Positions 23,935-32,177 of a stretch of DNA of 64,000 nt are shown here, in pieces. The DNA is from Clostridiales bacterium Firm_14 (GTDB taxonomy: Bacteria; Bacillota; Clostridia; Saccharofermentanales; Saccharofermentanaceae), in contig LVAT01000045.1 of NCBI GenBank assembly GCA_001604135.1, positions 62,001 through 126,000 of the forward strand, given 5' to 3'. The position numbers and the translations under genes are program-made. The notes under the pieces were generated by a model that ran no database searches, was not told where the DNA came from, and worked only from the letters and a program-made list of their open reading frames with translations. Numbering within the stretch: position 1 is the first letter of the stretch; the number at the start of each line of letters is the position of its first letter.

Positions 23935-23980
23935 CGGAATCACCGCATAAAGAATCACTAACAAAAGGAGAAACAACAAA

Positions 23981-24538
23981 ATGGCTAGAATTAAATTGGT
24001 AGAACAGAACGAGGCAACAGGCGCAGAGAAGGAGCGCTATGACGAACTCGCAGGAAGAAACGCAGTAACAAACATGAAGAAGGGCCTTCTGAACGACGCT
24101 GCAACATACGATGCTTATATGGCTTGGTACACATCCTGGAACAGACTTGTTGAAGTAATCGGTGAGAAGGATGCTATCCTCTATGCTCACAAGATATCTA
24201 CAACAAACTCCTGCCAGCTCTGCTCACTTTTCTTTATCAGCGACGTTAAGGGCCTTGGCCTTGATCCCGCTAACCTCATTTACGATGAGAAAGAAACACT
24301 TCTCGCACAGCTTGCTGAATCGATCGTTAAGGATCCTACAGCAGTATCAGACGAGCTTTTCGATAACTTAAGAAAATACTTCAACGATCAGGAACTCGTA
24401 GTTATCGTTGGTTTTGCAGGACAGATGATCGCAACCAACAATTTCAACGCAGTATTTAAGATCGACGTAGATAAGCGTCTCCTGCCTTTGCTTGACGAGT
24501 TCAAGCCTGCTACATGGAGAGCTGACATCAAGAAGTGA
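23981..24538 (+). CDS. AhpD-like/carboxymuconolactone decarboxylase family protein
   Basis: A 185-residue helical protein with the CxxC motif SCQLCS near residue 75, preceded by AHKISTTNSC, as in AhpD-like alkylhydroperoxidases. Such proteins use the cysteine pair in peroxide or disulfide chemistry. AAAAGGAG precedes the ATG. It is the third gene of the metQ operon and is followed by a terminator. A thiol-redox role would fit the sulfur context, but the substrate is unknown. Confidence 0.75.
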   Translation: MARIKLVEQNEATGAEKERYDELAGRNAVTNMKKGLLNDAATYDAYMAWYTSWNRLVEVIGEKDAILYAHKISTTNSCQLCSLFFISDVKGLGLDPANLIYDEKETLLAQLAESIVKDPTAVSDELFDNLRKYFNDQELVVIVGFAGQMIATNNFNAVFKIDVDKRLLPLLDEFKPATWRADIKK

Positions 24539-24632
24539 CCGGCATTGGTCCCTGCAAGCTTTTGGTGATTCGAATTCGCAGGGCCTTATACGGACGCAGG
24601 AACTCATTAGAGTCATCCCTGTGATATGAGTT

Positions 24633-24674
24633 GGACGGGCATTCTCGGAGAGAGGTGCCCGTCCTTCATTTTTA
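24633..24674 (+). terminator. Terminator of the metQ operon
   Basis: GGACGGGCA (24633-24641) pairs with TGCCCGTCC (24656-24664), followed by TTCATTTTT. Between the stop codon and this hairpin lies another hairpin, CCCTGC/GCAGGG (about 24551-24584). The GNAT gene converges from the other side. Confidence 0.85.
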
Positions 24675-24690
24675 TCGAAAGTATTTCTGA

Positions 24691-25137
24691 TCAGAGTTTG
24701 TACTGCATGAAATTGCCGTTCTTAACGAATCCGAAATCCGTATAGAGAAGCACACCCATATCAGACGCGGTGATCTGCACATTTCCGCAACCATAGTTTC
24801 TTGCTTCTTCGACAACTCTCGATAGCAATTCTTTTGCAATACCCATACGTCTGTAATCAGGATCTGTATACATGCTCGAAAGTATTCCGGTCTTTCCGCT
24901 AGGACAGCTGAAATAAGGCGGCCGTTCCACGAACGACATTCCGCTCGTGCCGATTATCTTATCACCGTCGACGGCAAGCCATGATACAAAGGTGCGGTCA
25001 GCAAGATGTCTTATGTAGTAGTCCTTTAATGCGGGGACCAGATCGATGTCTTCAGTGGCGCCTTCTTCGCGCAGCTGGTTTATCCTGAGTCTTATAAACT
25101 CATCGAGTTTATCTTCTGTAAGTTTTACATATTCCAT
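24691..25137 (-). CDS. GNAT-family N-acetyltransferase
   Basis: A 148-residue acetyltransferase. The acetyl-CoA binding motif A is MYTDPDYRRMGIAKELLSRVVEEA, and the C-terminal LLYTDFGFVKNG is the usual motif B. The start at 25137 has GGGGGAA upstream; the longer TTG frame adds nine residues. The substrate is unknown. It is a single gene facing the metQ operon and divergent from the wHTH regulator. Confidence 0.85.
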   Translation of the reverse strand: MEYVKLTEDKLDEFIRLRINQLREEGATEDIDLVPALKDYYIRHLADRTFVSWLAVDGDKIIGTSGMSFVERPPYFSCPSGKTGILSSMYTDPDYRRMGIAKELLSRVVEEARNYGCGNVQITASDMGVLLYTDFGFVKNGNFMQYKL

Positions 25138-25207
25138 TTTTATTTCCCCCAAATGAAATTTCAATAATTATATCAGTGTTGAGACGACAGAGAAGGCCGT
25201 TTTATCG

Positions 25208-25249
25208 TTGACAATTATCAAATTTGAAATTATTATCAATAATGATAAT
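25208..25249 (+). promoter_or_regulatory. Promoter and operator of the wHTH gene
   Basis: TTGACA (25208-25213) and TATTAT (25231-25236) are spaced by 17 bases. ATTATC-N6-GATAAT (25232-25249) is a perfect dyad covering the -10 and start site, and ATTATCA also occurs at 25215. The arrangement suggests repression, most simply by the product of the gene itself. The TGATAAT arms also resemble part of a Fur box, which I cannot exclude. Confidence 0.7.
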
Positions 25250-25290
25250 GGTTGTGTAGAATGCAGTCTCACAAAGGAGGTAAGCAGCTA

Positions 25291-25824
25291 ATGGATCTGG
25301 CAAAATTATTCTCGAATCCGACCGCCTGGAGGATACTAATGAGTTTTGATGATGATCTGGAGCATACTACTAAGGAGATCGCTGAGCATCTGTCTGATGT
25401 TCCCGCACCTACTATATACAGGTACATCAACAATATGATTGAAAACGGTCTGCTTTTAGTAAAGGAAGAACGTAAAGTCAGGGGCAGCAGGGAACGTATT
25501 CTTATCTGTAATAGTGATTGGTGTAGAAAATATAGTGTAGCGGAATTATCGTCCCATTACTTTATGGATCTTATAAAACGGTTCAACCGGTATGTTCAGA
25601 CACATCCGAACATGGATAACCATGAAGTGTATAAAGAAGACCGTTTATTTCTCTCGAAGCTGGTGCTTTATCTGGATGACGATGAAATGGACGCATTAGT
25701 AGATGACTACAACAATTTTGCACAGAAATATGCAAAGATATCACAAGAATCCAAGTTAAAGAATGGCAAGAAGAGCAAACTCAGGATCATCAACGTGATT
25801 TCCTCTCCGGGTGAATTCGAATAA
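25291..25824 (+). CDS. Winged-helix transcriptional regulator (ArsR-like)
   Basis: A 177-residue DNA-binding protein. Residues 1-75 form a winged helix (LFSNPTAWRILMSF, then TTKEIAEHLSDVPAPTIYRYINNMIENGLL), as in ArsR/HTH_20 proteins. The remainder is helical and charged, with no known ligand domain. The start at 25291 follows AAAGGAGG; the longer frame begins within the promoter region. It stands 67 bases upstream of a MutS-like gene and may control or be cotranscribed with it. Confidence 0.8.
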   Translation: MDLAKLFSNPTAWRILMSFDDDLEHTTKEIAEHLSDVPAPTIYRYINNMIENGLLLVKEERKVRGSRERILICNSDWCRKYSVAELSSHYFMDLIKRFNRYVQTHPNMDNHEVYKEDRLFLSKLVLYLDDDEMDALVDDYNNFAQKYAKISQESKLKNGKKSKLRIINVISSPGEFE

Positions 25825-25891
25825 TCATTCACCCTTCACATAATCGATGTATTAAAATAAAAATATCCGCATAAAGCAGGAGGTAGCAAAT

Positions 25892-27604
25892 ATGGTAGGT
25901 GATAAGAAATTTAGTCTTCTTTATCCGAGAGGAAAAAAATACGAGTTTACGAAGATCGAAGATGATGCTTTCCATGATCTTGGTCTTGATGTCATAACAA
26001 AGGAAGTATCTTCCGAACCGAGGGAACAGTCGATAATTTCCAATATCTTATCTCATCTGTCAGCGGATCCCGACGTAACAAATTACAGACAGGATGTTTT
26101 CGAAGACCTGAAGAATCTTCCTGACATCAGGAAGAAGATCTCCGAGTTGTTCGAGAAGATCGAATTCAATAAGCAGTATGGCGTTATCAAGAAATCAAAG
26201 GACGAGGTCGAAGGCCTCTGGTTCCTGATGCACCGCTTAAACTCATACCGTGATTACATTACATGTGTTGATGCTCTTAAAGAGTGTCTGGGCGATGAGA
26301 GGATCAAGTCACAGGGTCTTAAGGATTACAGAGCATTCATCGATGAGGTCTATGCAGATGCGCATTTCAACGAGCTCAAAAAGGACCTTGAGAAGCTCAC
26401 CCAAGATACTTCAGAGATCCAGAGTGTTACCATCGGCATGAATCTCAACAGCCGCCTCGAAGCTGTAAGCATGGGTATCGTTTCCGTTAATAACAAGCCG
26501 TTTAAGAAGTCCAACATTGTAAGCAACTTTGCTGACGGAATCGGCGGTGACAAGATCAAAGATACATCCGACTGGAACGGTGATATGCATTACCGTGTAG
26601 TCGAGAAGCACGGCGCTCCGGGCTTTGCAGGTGTCATGACCGAAGCTATCAAAGCTACAAATCCTCTGGCGCGTTCTGCTTCCGGCAGCACGACTGCATC
26701 TATTCCTAACAGCGACGGACTTGCCAACACCCCCGCGCAGTTCGATACAGTCTTGAACAAAATGCTTGACGTTATGGCAAAGAATCTGAGAAGAACACTC
26801 GATAAATATTCGGAGATGGCCTTAAGCGAAGTTGCAGATGTTATTCCTGAATTTGTTTACTACATCAGGTTCATAGACTTCCTATCAAAGATTGAAGCGA
26901 AGGGCTTTAAGCTTACAAAGCCAAAGGCAGTTCCTAAGAGCGACATATCCATGGATGCAAGGGGATTCTATAACTTTAAGCTTGCGATGAATCTCCTGAC
27001 TCCGAAGGATCTCGTAGTAAATGACCTGGTCTTCGATGACGATCACACGATCTATATTCTTACAGGTGCCAACAGAGGCGGTAAGACGACAGCAACACAG
27101 GGTATCGGTCTGTTATATGCGCTTGCACAGGCCGGCGTTTATGTTCCCGCAGCTTTCTTCGAATTTACACCTGCAGACTGCATCTATACTCATTTCCCTG
27201 CAGACGAGGACCAGACCATGGATCTCGGTCGTCTCGGTGAAGAGTGCATCCGATTCAAGGAGATCTTTGAAAATGCGACGGACAACAGTCTCATTCTCAT
27301 GAACGAGACATTCTCTACGACGTCATTCGAAGAAGGTTATTACATCGCGTGCGACTCGATAAAGGCGCTTCTTACAAAGGGTGCGAGAACGATCTATAAC
27401 ACCCACATGCATAAGCTCGGGATCGATGCGGAGGACTTCTCCAAAGACTTCAAAAAGAAGGCATCTTCGCTCATCGTTAAGAGCGATGGAGGCAAGCGTT
27501 CTTTCAAGCTCGCGATCGCGCCTCCGGAAGGTTCTTCCTATGCTGCAGACATCGCAAAGAAGTACGGCGTAACGTACGAGATGCTCACCGGCAAGACCGA
27601 ATAA
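25892..27604 (+). CDS. MutS-like ATPase domain protein (paralogue 2)
   Basis: A 570-residue paralogue of the protein at 9917-11473. Walker A is TGANRGGKT near residue 390 (Ala replaces the Pro of paralogue 1). The Walker B region near 466 reads SLILMNETFSTTSFEEG, again with Asn for the usual Asp. It has an extra ~50-residue Gly/Ser/Thr/Ala-rich insertion at about residues 240-290 absent from paralogue 1. It lacks the MutS mismatch-binding domain. CAGGAGG precedes the ATG, and a strong terminator follows. The upstream wHTH gene is its likely regulator. Role unknown. Confidence 0.82.
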   Translation: MVGDKKFSLLYPRGKKYEFTKIEDDAFHDLGLDVITKEVSSEPREQSIISNILSHLSADPDVTNYRQDVFEDLKNLPDIRKKISELFEKIEFNKQYGVIKKSKDEVEGLWFLMHRLNSYRDYITCVDALKECLGDERIKSQGLKDYRAFIDEVYADAHFNELKKDLEKLTQDTSEIQSVTIGMNLNSRLEAVSMGIVSVNNKPFKKSNIVSNFADGIGGDKIKDTSDWNGDMHYRVVEKHGAPGFAGVMTEAIKATNPLARSASGSTTASIPNSDGLANTPAQFDTVLNKMLDVMAKNLRRTLDKYSEMALSEVADVIPEFVYYIRFIDFLSKIEAKGFKLTKPKAVPKSDISMDARGFYNFKLAMNLLTPKDLVVNDLVFDDDHTIYILTGANRGGKTTATQGIGLLYALAQAGVYVPAAFFEFTPADCIYTHFPADEDQTMDLGRLGEECIRFKEIFENATDNSLILMNETFSTTSFEEGYYIACDSIKALLTKGARTIYNTHMHKLGIDAEDFSKDFKKKASSLIVKSDGGKRSFKLAIAPPEGSSYAADIAKKYGVTYEMLTGKTE

Positions 27605-27632
27605 CGACCGGAATTTTATCCTGATTTTCATC

Positions 27633-27665
27633 CCGTCCCGTTCTCGAAAACGGGGCGGTTTTTTT
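27633..27665 (+). terminator. Terminator after MutS-like paralogue 2
   Basis: CCGTCCCGTT and AACGGGGCGG form a 10-bp stem with one G-U pair around a CTCGAA loop region, followed by seven T. Confidence 0.9.
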
Positions 27666-27811
27666 ATAGATGTGGATTATGTTTTTCGTGCACATATAAA
27701 AAATAATTGTTGTTGAGTTTGTGACATAAAACATATAAAATCAATACATAAATACCCGCGGTCATATTGGTGGGGGTCTCGGAGTGCCGCATGACGAAGG
27801 GGGTCATATTT

Positions 27812-29980
27812 ATGAAGAGCAGAATCAAACTTCTGGCAGCACTTTTGACATGCATGCTGGTGGCAGCGCTTTGTCCTGCAGCACTTGCATCGGCAGCAGA
27901 AGAGGAAAAGTATCCTCTCTGGATCGGCGGAGTACAGGTTACCTCAACTAATTGCAACGACTTATCGGGTAATAAATGGAGTTACGATCCCGTGACTCAT
28001 ACTCTGACGCTTGACGGTTACAAATACGTAGGAGAGGGATATAACTACAACGCAAGTCTTTACGCATGCATTTACTATAACGGTGCAGATGATCTGACGA
28101 TCTTACGTAAGGGCGATAGCAGTGTTAGCCAGACACGTAACTATGCGAACTCTTCGGATCATGTGTTAAAGATCGATAATCCCAGGGCCGATCTGTTCTT
28201 CACCGGTTCGGGAAGTCTTGAGTTAAGAATGTATGATGACTGGGCAGGTCCTGCAGTATCCTGCATCGGAGATGTAGAGATCAAGGGCGGCTCATTGACA
28301 GTCGATGGTGGTCTCGGTGGTATTGATTCGCCTAAAGTTACCATCAGGAAAGATGTCACATCAGCAATTTTAAGGGGTCACAGGGATTCTGCAAAAGCTG
28401 TTACCGGAAATTTCATCAACGAGATCGACGGAATGGCTGCTGACCGGTTTAATAGGGTAACGAAGTTAGAGCCTTCAACAACGGAAGTTCAATGTGTCTA
28501 TAAAGCCCTCGCATTTCCCATCGCGAAATATAAGCTTGTATTCGATCCCAATGGCGGTACAGGCAGCATGGATCCGGTAACAGTAAGTGATGGCGATAAT
28601 TATAAGTTTCCGGAATGCGGCTTTGAAGCTCCCGACGGCAAGGTTTTCAGTTTCTGGAGAATCGACGTAGTCGACTTGATCGTTTTACCGGGTAATGGTT
28701 GTGATATTAACAACGCCTACGTATCAAGCGGAGTGATCACCGTTATTGCAGCCTGGAAGGATGCTCCTGCAGCTACCGTCAAGACTGCTCCGAAGGAAAT
28801 TCTAATGAAATATGACGGCACAACAAAGGATCTTGTTACGGCGGGCGAGGCTACAGATGGCGAGATGCAGTATGCTTTAGGTAATGACGCGACAAATGCG
28901 CCTGCAACAGGCTGGAGCAAGAGTATTCCTCAAGGAAACGATGCTAAATCCTATTATGTCTGGTACAGAGCTGCCGGAGACAAGGATCACAGCAACTCAG
29001 CAAAGAACTGTGTCACGGTAAAGATCGAAAAAGCAAATGCTTTAGTACAAGCGAATGACCAGACGGTCAAGGAATCAGAGGATCCAAAATTAAGCAAGGA
29101 TTATGCAAGTCTTACCGGTGCTGCATCAGGTCACTCGCTCGGCAATGTAACTATCACGTCAGACGGTAAGAAACTTAGTCCTTCTGATGCAACGATAGTT
29201 AACGCCGTAGGCGAGGACGTTACAGCCAATTACAACGTTTCATATTCATCCGGCACCCTGACAGTGATCCCCAAGACCAGTGTGAAGGTTACTTTCAGTG
29301 TTGCAAACGGCGAATGGGATAATGGCGGCAGTGATGACATTGAAGTCGTATTCCAGGGTTATGAAGGCGATACTTTTAAGCTTGCTCCTGACCAGATTCC
29401 GGCTGCCGGAACAAAGCCTGCTGCAAGCTATAAGAAGGGTGACTGGGATAAGACTCCTGACACGGATACAGAGATCACAGGTGATACCAATTATGTTTAT
29501 ACCTACGCTGAAGACCCTGTCTACACAGTTACGGTAGAAGGTGACGGTTTTGTACCCGGAAGCGGAAAGGACATGGTCATTACCGTAAAGTGCAGCATCA
29601 ATGACAGTCAGACATTCAGCAAATTCGTGAGCGCAAAAGTTGATGGTTCTGACCTCAGTGATGAGAACTGTGAGATGGCCCCCGGAAGCCTTATCCTGAC
29701 GATCAAGTCGGCCTATCTTGATACGCTTTCAACAGGCAGTCACAACATCGAGATCACGTTTGCGGACGGCACGGCTACGGCAGCGATAAACATTGCCAAG
29801 GCTCCTGCTCCTGTGCCGAAGACCGGCGAGACCGACAGTCCGTTTACTTTCATCGGCATCGTGATGCTTCTTGCAGGCGTTTTAGGCGTGATCTTTGAGA
29901 TCAGGGCATCGAGAGCTCCCCGCAGAAAAGTAAGGCAGGCTCCCCGCGCTCACGGGCAGAGAACAAGGGAAGACGAGTAA
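27812..29980 (+). CDS. Cell-surface protein with beta-helix/MBG-like repeats and C-terminal sorting-like signal
   Basis: A 722-residue exported protein. The signal peptide is at residues 1-29 (cleavage near ALASA-AEE). Residues ~35-225 resemble carbohydrate-binding beta-helix regions (DLTILRKGDSSV, VEIKGGSLTVDGGLGG). Around 240-320 is an InlB B-type repeat (VFDPNGGTGSMDPVTVSDG). Further Ig-like or MBG-like modules follow (KANALVQANDQTVKESEDPKL). The end has PKTGE, a hydrophobic helix and a basic tail (RASRAPRRKVR), the layout of a sortase signal with VPKTG instead of LPXTG. The start at 27812 follows GGGGG; the longer frame adds 15 residues. It probably is attached to the cell wall. Confidence 0.8.
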   Translation: MKSRIKLLAALLTCMLVAALCPAALASAAEEEKYPLWIGGVQVTSTNCNDLSGNKWSYDPVTHTLTLDGYKYVGEGYNYNASLYACIYYNGADDLTILRKGDSSVSQTRNYANSSDHVLKIDNPRADLFFTGSGSLELRMYDDWAGPAVSCIGDVEIKGGSLTVDGGLGGIDSPKVTIRKDVTSAILRGHRDSAKAVTGNFINEIDGMAADRFNRVTKLEPSTTEVQCVYKALAFPIAKYKLVFDPNGGTGSMDPVTVSDGDNYKFPECGFEAPDGKVFSFWRIDVVDLIVLPGNGCDINNAYVSSGVITVIAAWKDAPAATVKTAPKEILMKYDGTTKDLVTAGEATDGEMQYALGNDATNAPATGWSKSIPQGNDAKSYYVWYRAAGDKDHSNSAKNCVTVKIEKANALVQANDQTVKESEDPKLSKDYASLTGAASGHSLGNVTITSDGKKLSPSDATIVNAVGEDVTANYNVSYSSGTLTVIPKTSVKVTFSVANGEWDNGGSDDIEVVFQGYEGDTFKLAPDQIPAAGTKPAASYKKGDWDKTPDTDTEITGDTNYVYTYAEDPVYTVTVEGDGFVPGSGKDMVITVKCSINDSQTFSKFVSAKVDGSDLSDENCEMAPGSLILTIKSAYLDTLSTGSHNIEITFADGTATAAINIAKAPAPVPKTGETDSPFTFIGIVMLLAGVLGVIFEIRASRAPRRKVRQAPRAHGQRTREDE

Positions 29981-30012
29981 TTCCAGTCGATCTGATATAG
30001 TTGTTTAATGGC

Positions 30013-30053
30013 GGTGCCGTTTTCGAAGTCCTCGAAAACGGTACCTCTTTTTT
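30013..30053 (+). terminator. Terminator of the surface-protein gene
   Basis: GGTGCCGTTTTCGA (30013-30026) pairs with TCGAAAACGGTACC (30032-30045) with one G-T pair and a 5-base loop, followed by TCTTTTTT. Confidence 0.9.
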
Positions 30054-30118
30054 AGTCCCATTATTATACCGCCCGATAGTATATTATTATACTGAACAAT
30101 AATATCGGGGTGATCTTT

Positions 30119-30601
30119 ATGCCTGCATATGAAGACTTTACAGTGGAATTGAGCAATAACCTGCCGGCGCTGATCTTAGGCGTGCTCCTGGCGGTGACGC
30201 TGATCGTGCTCATCGTGGTGACCGTCAGATTTAAGATGCAGCAGTATTCGATCTTCCGAAGGGACAGCATGGAGCGGGAAGTTGCCGGAAGGCGCAGGAT
30301 AAAGCTGTCTGATAAGCGCAGGGTGCTTGAGCGTGATAATTACACATGTCAGATATGCGGGATCTCCAAGGGGATCTTAGACAGCTTCTGCGAGGGCTTA
30401 GGCGACTATCTGCTCCTTGAAGTGGATCACATTCAGTCTGTGTCGCAGGGCGGCACCGGAAGGGACATCGATAACCTGCAGTGCCTTTGCTGGCGGTGCA
30501 ACCGCAAGAAGGGAGGATTCAGGACGAATGAAGAGGTCATGGACATGATCGATTACGGCGTGGAGTATATCGACGAAGACAAGCCCTCTGACGGATACTA
30601 A
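30119..30601 (+). CDS. Membrane-anchored HNH nuclease domain protein
   Basis: A 160-residue protein with one transmembrane helix at about residues 15-37 and a cytoplasmic HNH domain. The domain shows CQICG, VDHIQSVSQGG, DNLQCLCWRCNRKKGG: two CxxC zinc pairs and the DH...N...core of the HNH fold. HNH domains cut DNA or RNA. A membrane-tethered version is unusual and may not be an active nuclease. ATG at 30119 is preferred over the GTG at 30110, with GGGGTG upstream. It stands alone after a terminator; TATACT-like sequences lie at about 30088. Confidence 0.75.
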   Translation: MPAYEDFTVELSNNLPALILGVLLAVTLIVLIVVTVRFKMQQYSIFRRDSMEREVAGRRRIKLSDKRRVLERDNYTCQICGISKGILDSFCEGLGDYLLLEVDHIQSVSQGGTGRDIDNLQCLCWRCNRKKGGFRTNEEVMDMIDYGVEYIDEDKPSDGY

Positions 30602-30665
30602 TGTTATAATCGCTTTAAGGACACATGAGTATTAAGCGCGTGAGTATTTAGAGCAGGAGGGCAGC

Positions 30666-30884
30666 ATGAGGAAGGCATTGTTGATCATCGGAATTATCGT
30701 TTTCGTTGCATGCGGGATCGCTCTTCTGATGGCTCTGTTATTTAATCTCGGATACTATAACGTGATGGACGGATCGACAGAATTATACCACAGACTGCGC
30801 AGCAGTGTGACTGTATCACTTATTACGGGAATAGTCCTTGCACTGATAGGAACGGCCTGTTTTATTATCCGTTCGAAGATCTAA
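30666..30884 (+). CDS. Small two-helix membrane protein
   Basis: A 72-residue protein of two transmembrane helices (about residues 4-27 and 48-68). AGGAGGG precedes the ATG, and TATAAT at 30605-30610 may be its -10. Function unknown. Confidence 0.65.
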   Translation: MRKALLIIGIIVFVACGIALLMALLFNLGYYNVMDGSTELYHRLRSSVTVSLITGIVLALIGTACFIIRSKI

Positions 30885-30892
30885 TAGAAGAA

Positions 30893-31456
30893 TTATACGA
30901 TGCCTGCCTTGCGCTTCTCGCATTCGGGACAGTTTGTCATCGGTGTAAATGAGAACATTGATTCTTTTCTGTAGCCGCACTTGGAGCATATGAATACGTA
31001 TTTTGAGAAGACGCTGCCCATTGATGTGCTTACGAGCCATGTGCCGTCAGCATCGTCATCTACAGCCGGATGCAATACAGGCTGGAGTGCAGGCTGAGAA
31101 GCATTCTGAGAAACAGGCCATGTGGCAGGGCCGGGTCTCTGAGGTGCCGGCTGTTCTTCGGGTTCGGCTGCTGACTCGGGTGCCATGACAGGCGCAGGTG
31201 CTGCTTCTTCCTTTGTAGCAGATGCAACTTCTTCCTTGGGCTGCATGACGATATCTTTGTCTGTGAATTTCAGATAGTTAGGAGAGAACTTGTTCTCGAT
31301 GGTCTCTTCATCGAACCAGGTGCTGGGTCTTGGCTCACCGAACGTGCACTTCGTGATGTGGAAAGGACACTCTTTGCAGTTGTCCCTGGTTACACACATT
31401 CTGTAAATGCCTCTTAATAGCTGGTCTACCTGCTGCTCTCTATTCTCAGTACTCAT
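30893..31456 (-). CDS. Cysteine-motif protein with proline-rich linker and C-terminal zinc ribbon
   Basis: A 187-residue protein of no family I recognise. The N-terminal part has a CTRDNC-KEC-type cluster (CVTRDNCKECPFHITKC) that may bind metal. The middle ~60 residues are low-complexity Pro/Ala/Glu. The C-terminus is a zinc ribbon (FICSKCGYRKE, then CPECEKR). It lacks a signal peptide. The start at 31456 follows GGGAGC; the longer frame adds eight residues. It is convergent with the small membrane protein, nine bases apart. Confidence 0.65.
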   Translation of the reverse strand: MSTENREQQVDQLLRGIYRMCVTRDNCKECPFHITKCTFGEPRPSTWFDEETIENKFSPNYLKFTDKDIVMQPKEEVASATKEEAAPAPVMAPESAAEPEEQPAPQRPGPATWPVSQNASQPALQPVLHPAVDDDADGTWLVSTSMGSVFSKYVFICSKCGYRKESMFSFTPMTNCPECEKRKAGIV

Positions 31457-31684
31457 GTCTTGCTCCCATACATAGGTCATCAGATATGCTTTATTAGGAT
31501 CACCCAGATGATAATATTATAGCACGTTTGGGGGATTAGACCATTTCGAAATGTTATAATTAGACGGTCCGGACGTAATAAGGGCGGATATTTGCTATAA
31601 AACAAAGCATTATGTAAAGAGCCGGATTATGAGCATCGCTTAAGGTTTTCTTAAAAGGACTCATTTCTTACGAAGGAGGACAAG

Positions 31685-32167
31685 ATGAAGAAGAAATATC
31701 TGCTCCTCAAACTTGAGGGCATTAAGAAAAAAGATGCGCCCCTGATCGCTGAATTAAGGGATATCAACATTTATACTGCAGTTTACACTAAAGGCACTGA
31801 AGCCAAGGATTCAGACGTGGTAAGGATCATAAGACCGTCTTATTGTCTGACTTCTTCAGATAAGAACAGAGCTCTTGATAAGCTTTCGAAAGAGTTCAAG
31901 CTGAAAGCTGACGCCATAATCATCCCGGATAAGATAAATGAGATAAGCATAAGGACCGAGCGCGTCAGTTATATGGAGAGCCTTTACGATAAGGCTCTTG
32001 CCGGCAAAGCTGCAAAGGGCGAGATCAAGATCCTTGATAAGTACCTGTCAGACGGCTTTAAGGGCGACTTCGAAGCTGACGAGAAGGGCATGTTCCCACA
32101 GGATCTGAAGCGTGGAGTTCTCTCTGAAGACGGACTTTATAATCTGTTGGAAGATCTGAACGGGTAA
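31685..32167 (+). CDS. DUF4298-containing protein
   Basis: A 160-residue protein. The C-terminal ~75 residues (from RVSYMESLYDKAL to FPQDLKRGVLSEDGLYNLLEDL) match the DUF4298 pattern, a small family of unknown function. The N-terminal ~80 residues are an additional alpha/beta segment. AAGGAGG precedes the ATG. The 228-base gap upstream contains a TATAAT near 31554 but no other gene that I can support. It probably forms an operon with the HAD gene 10 bases downstream. Confidence 0.7.
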   Translation: MKKKYLLLKLEGIKKKDAPLIAELRDINIYTAVYTKGTEAKDSDVVRIIRPSYCLTSSDKNRALDKLSKEFKLKADAIIIPDKINEISIRTERVSYMESLYDKALAGKAAKGEIKILDKYLSDGFKGDFEADEKGMFPQDLKRGVLSEDGLYNLLEDLNG

Positions 32168-32177
32168 TGGGGAAAAC

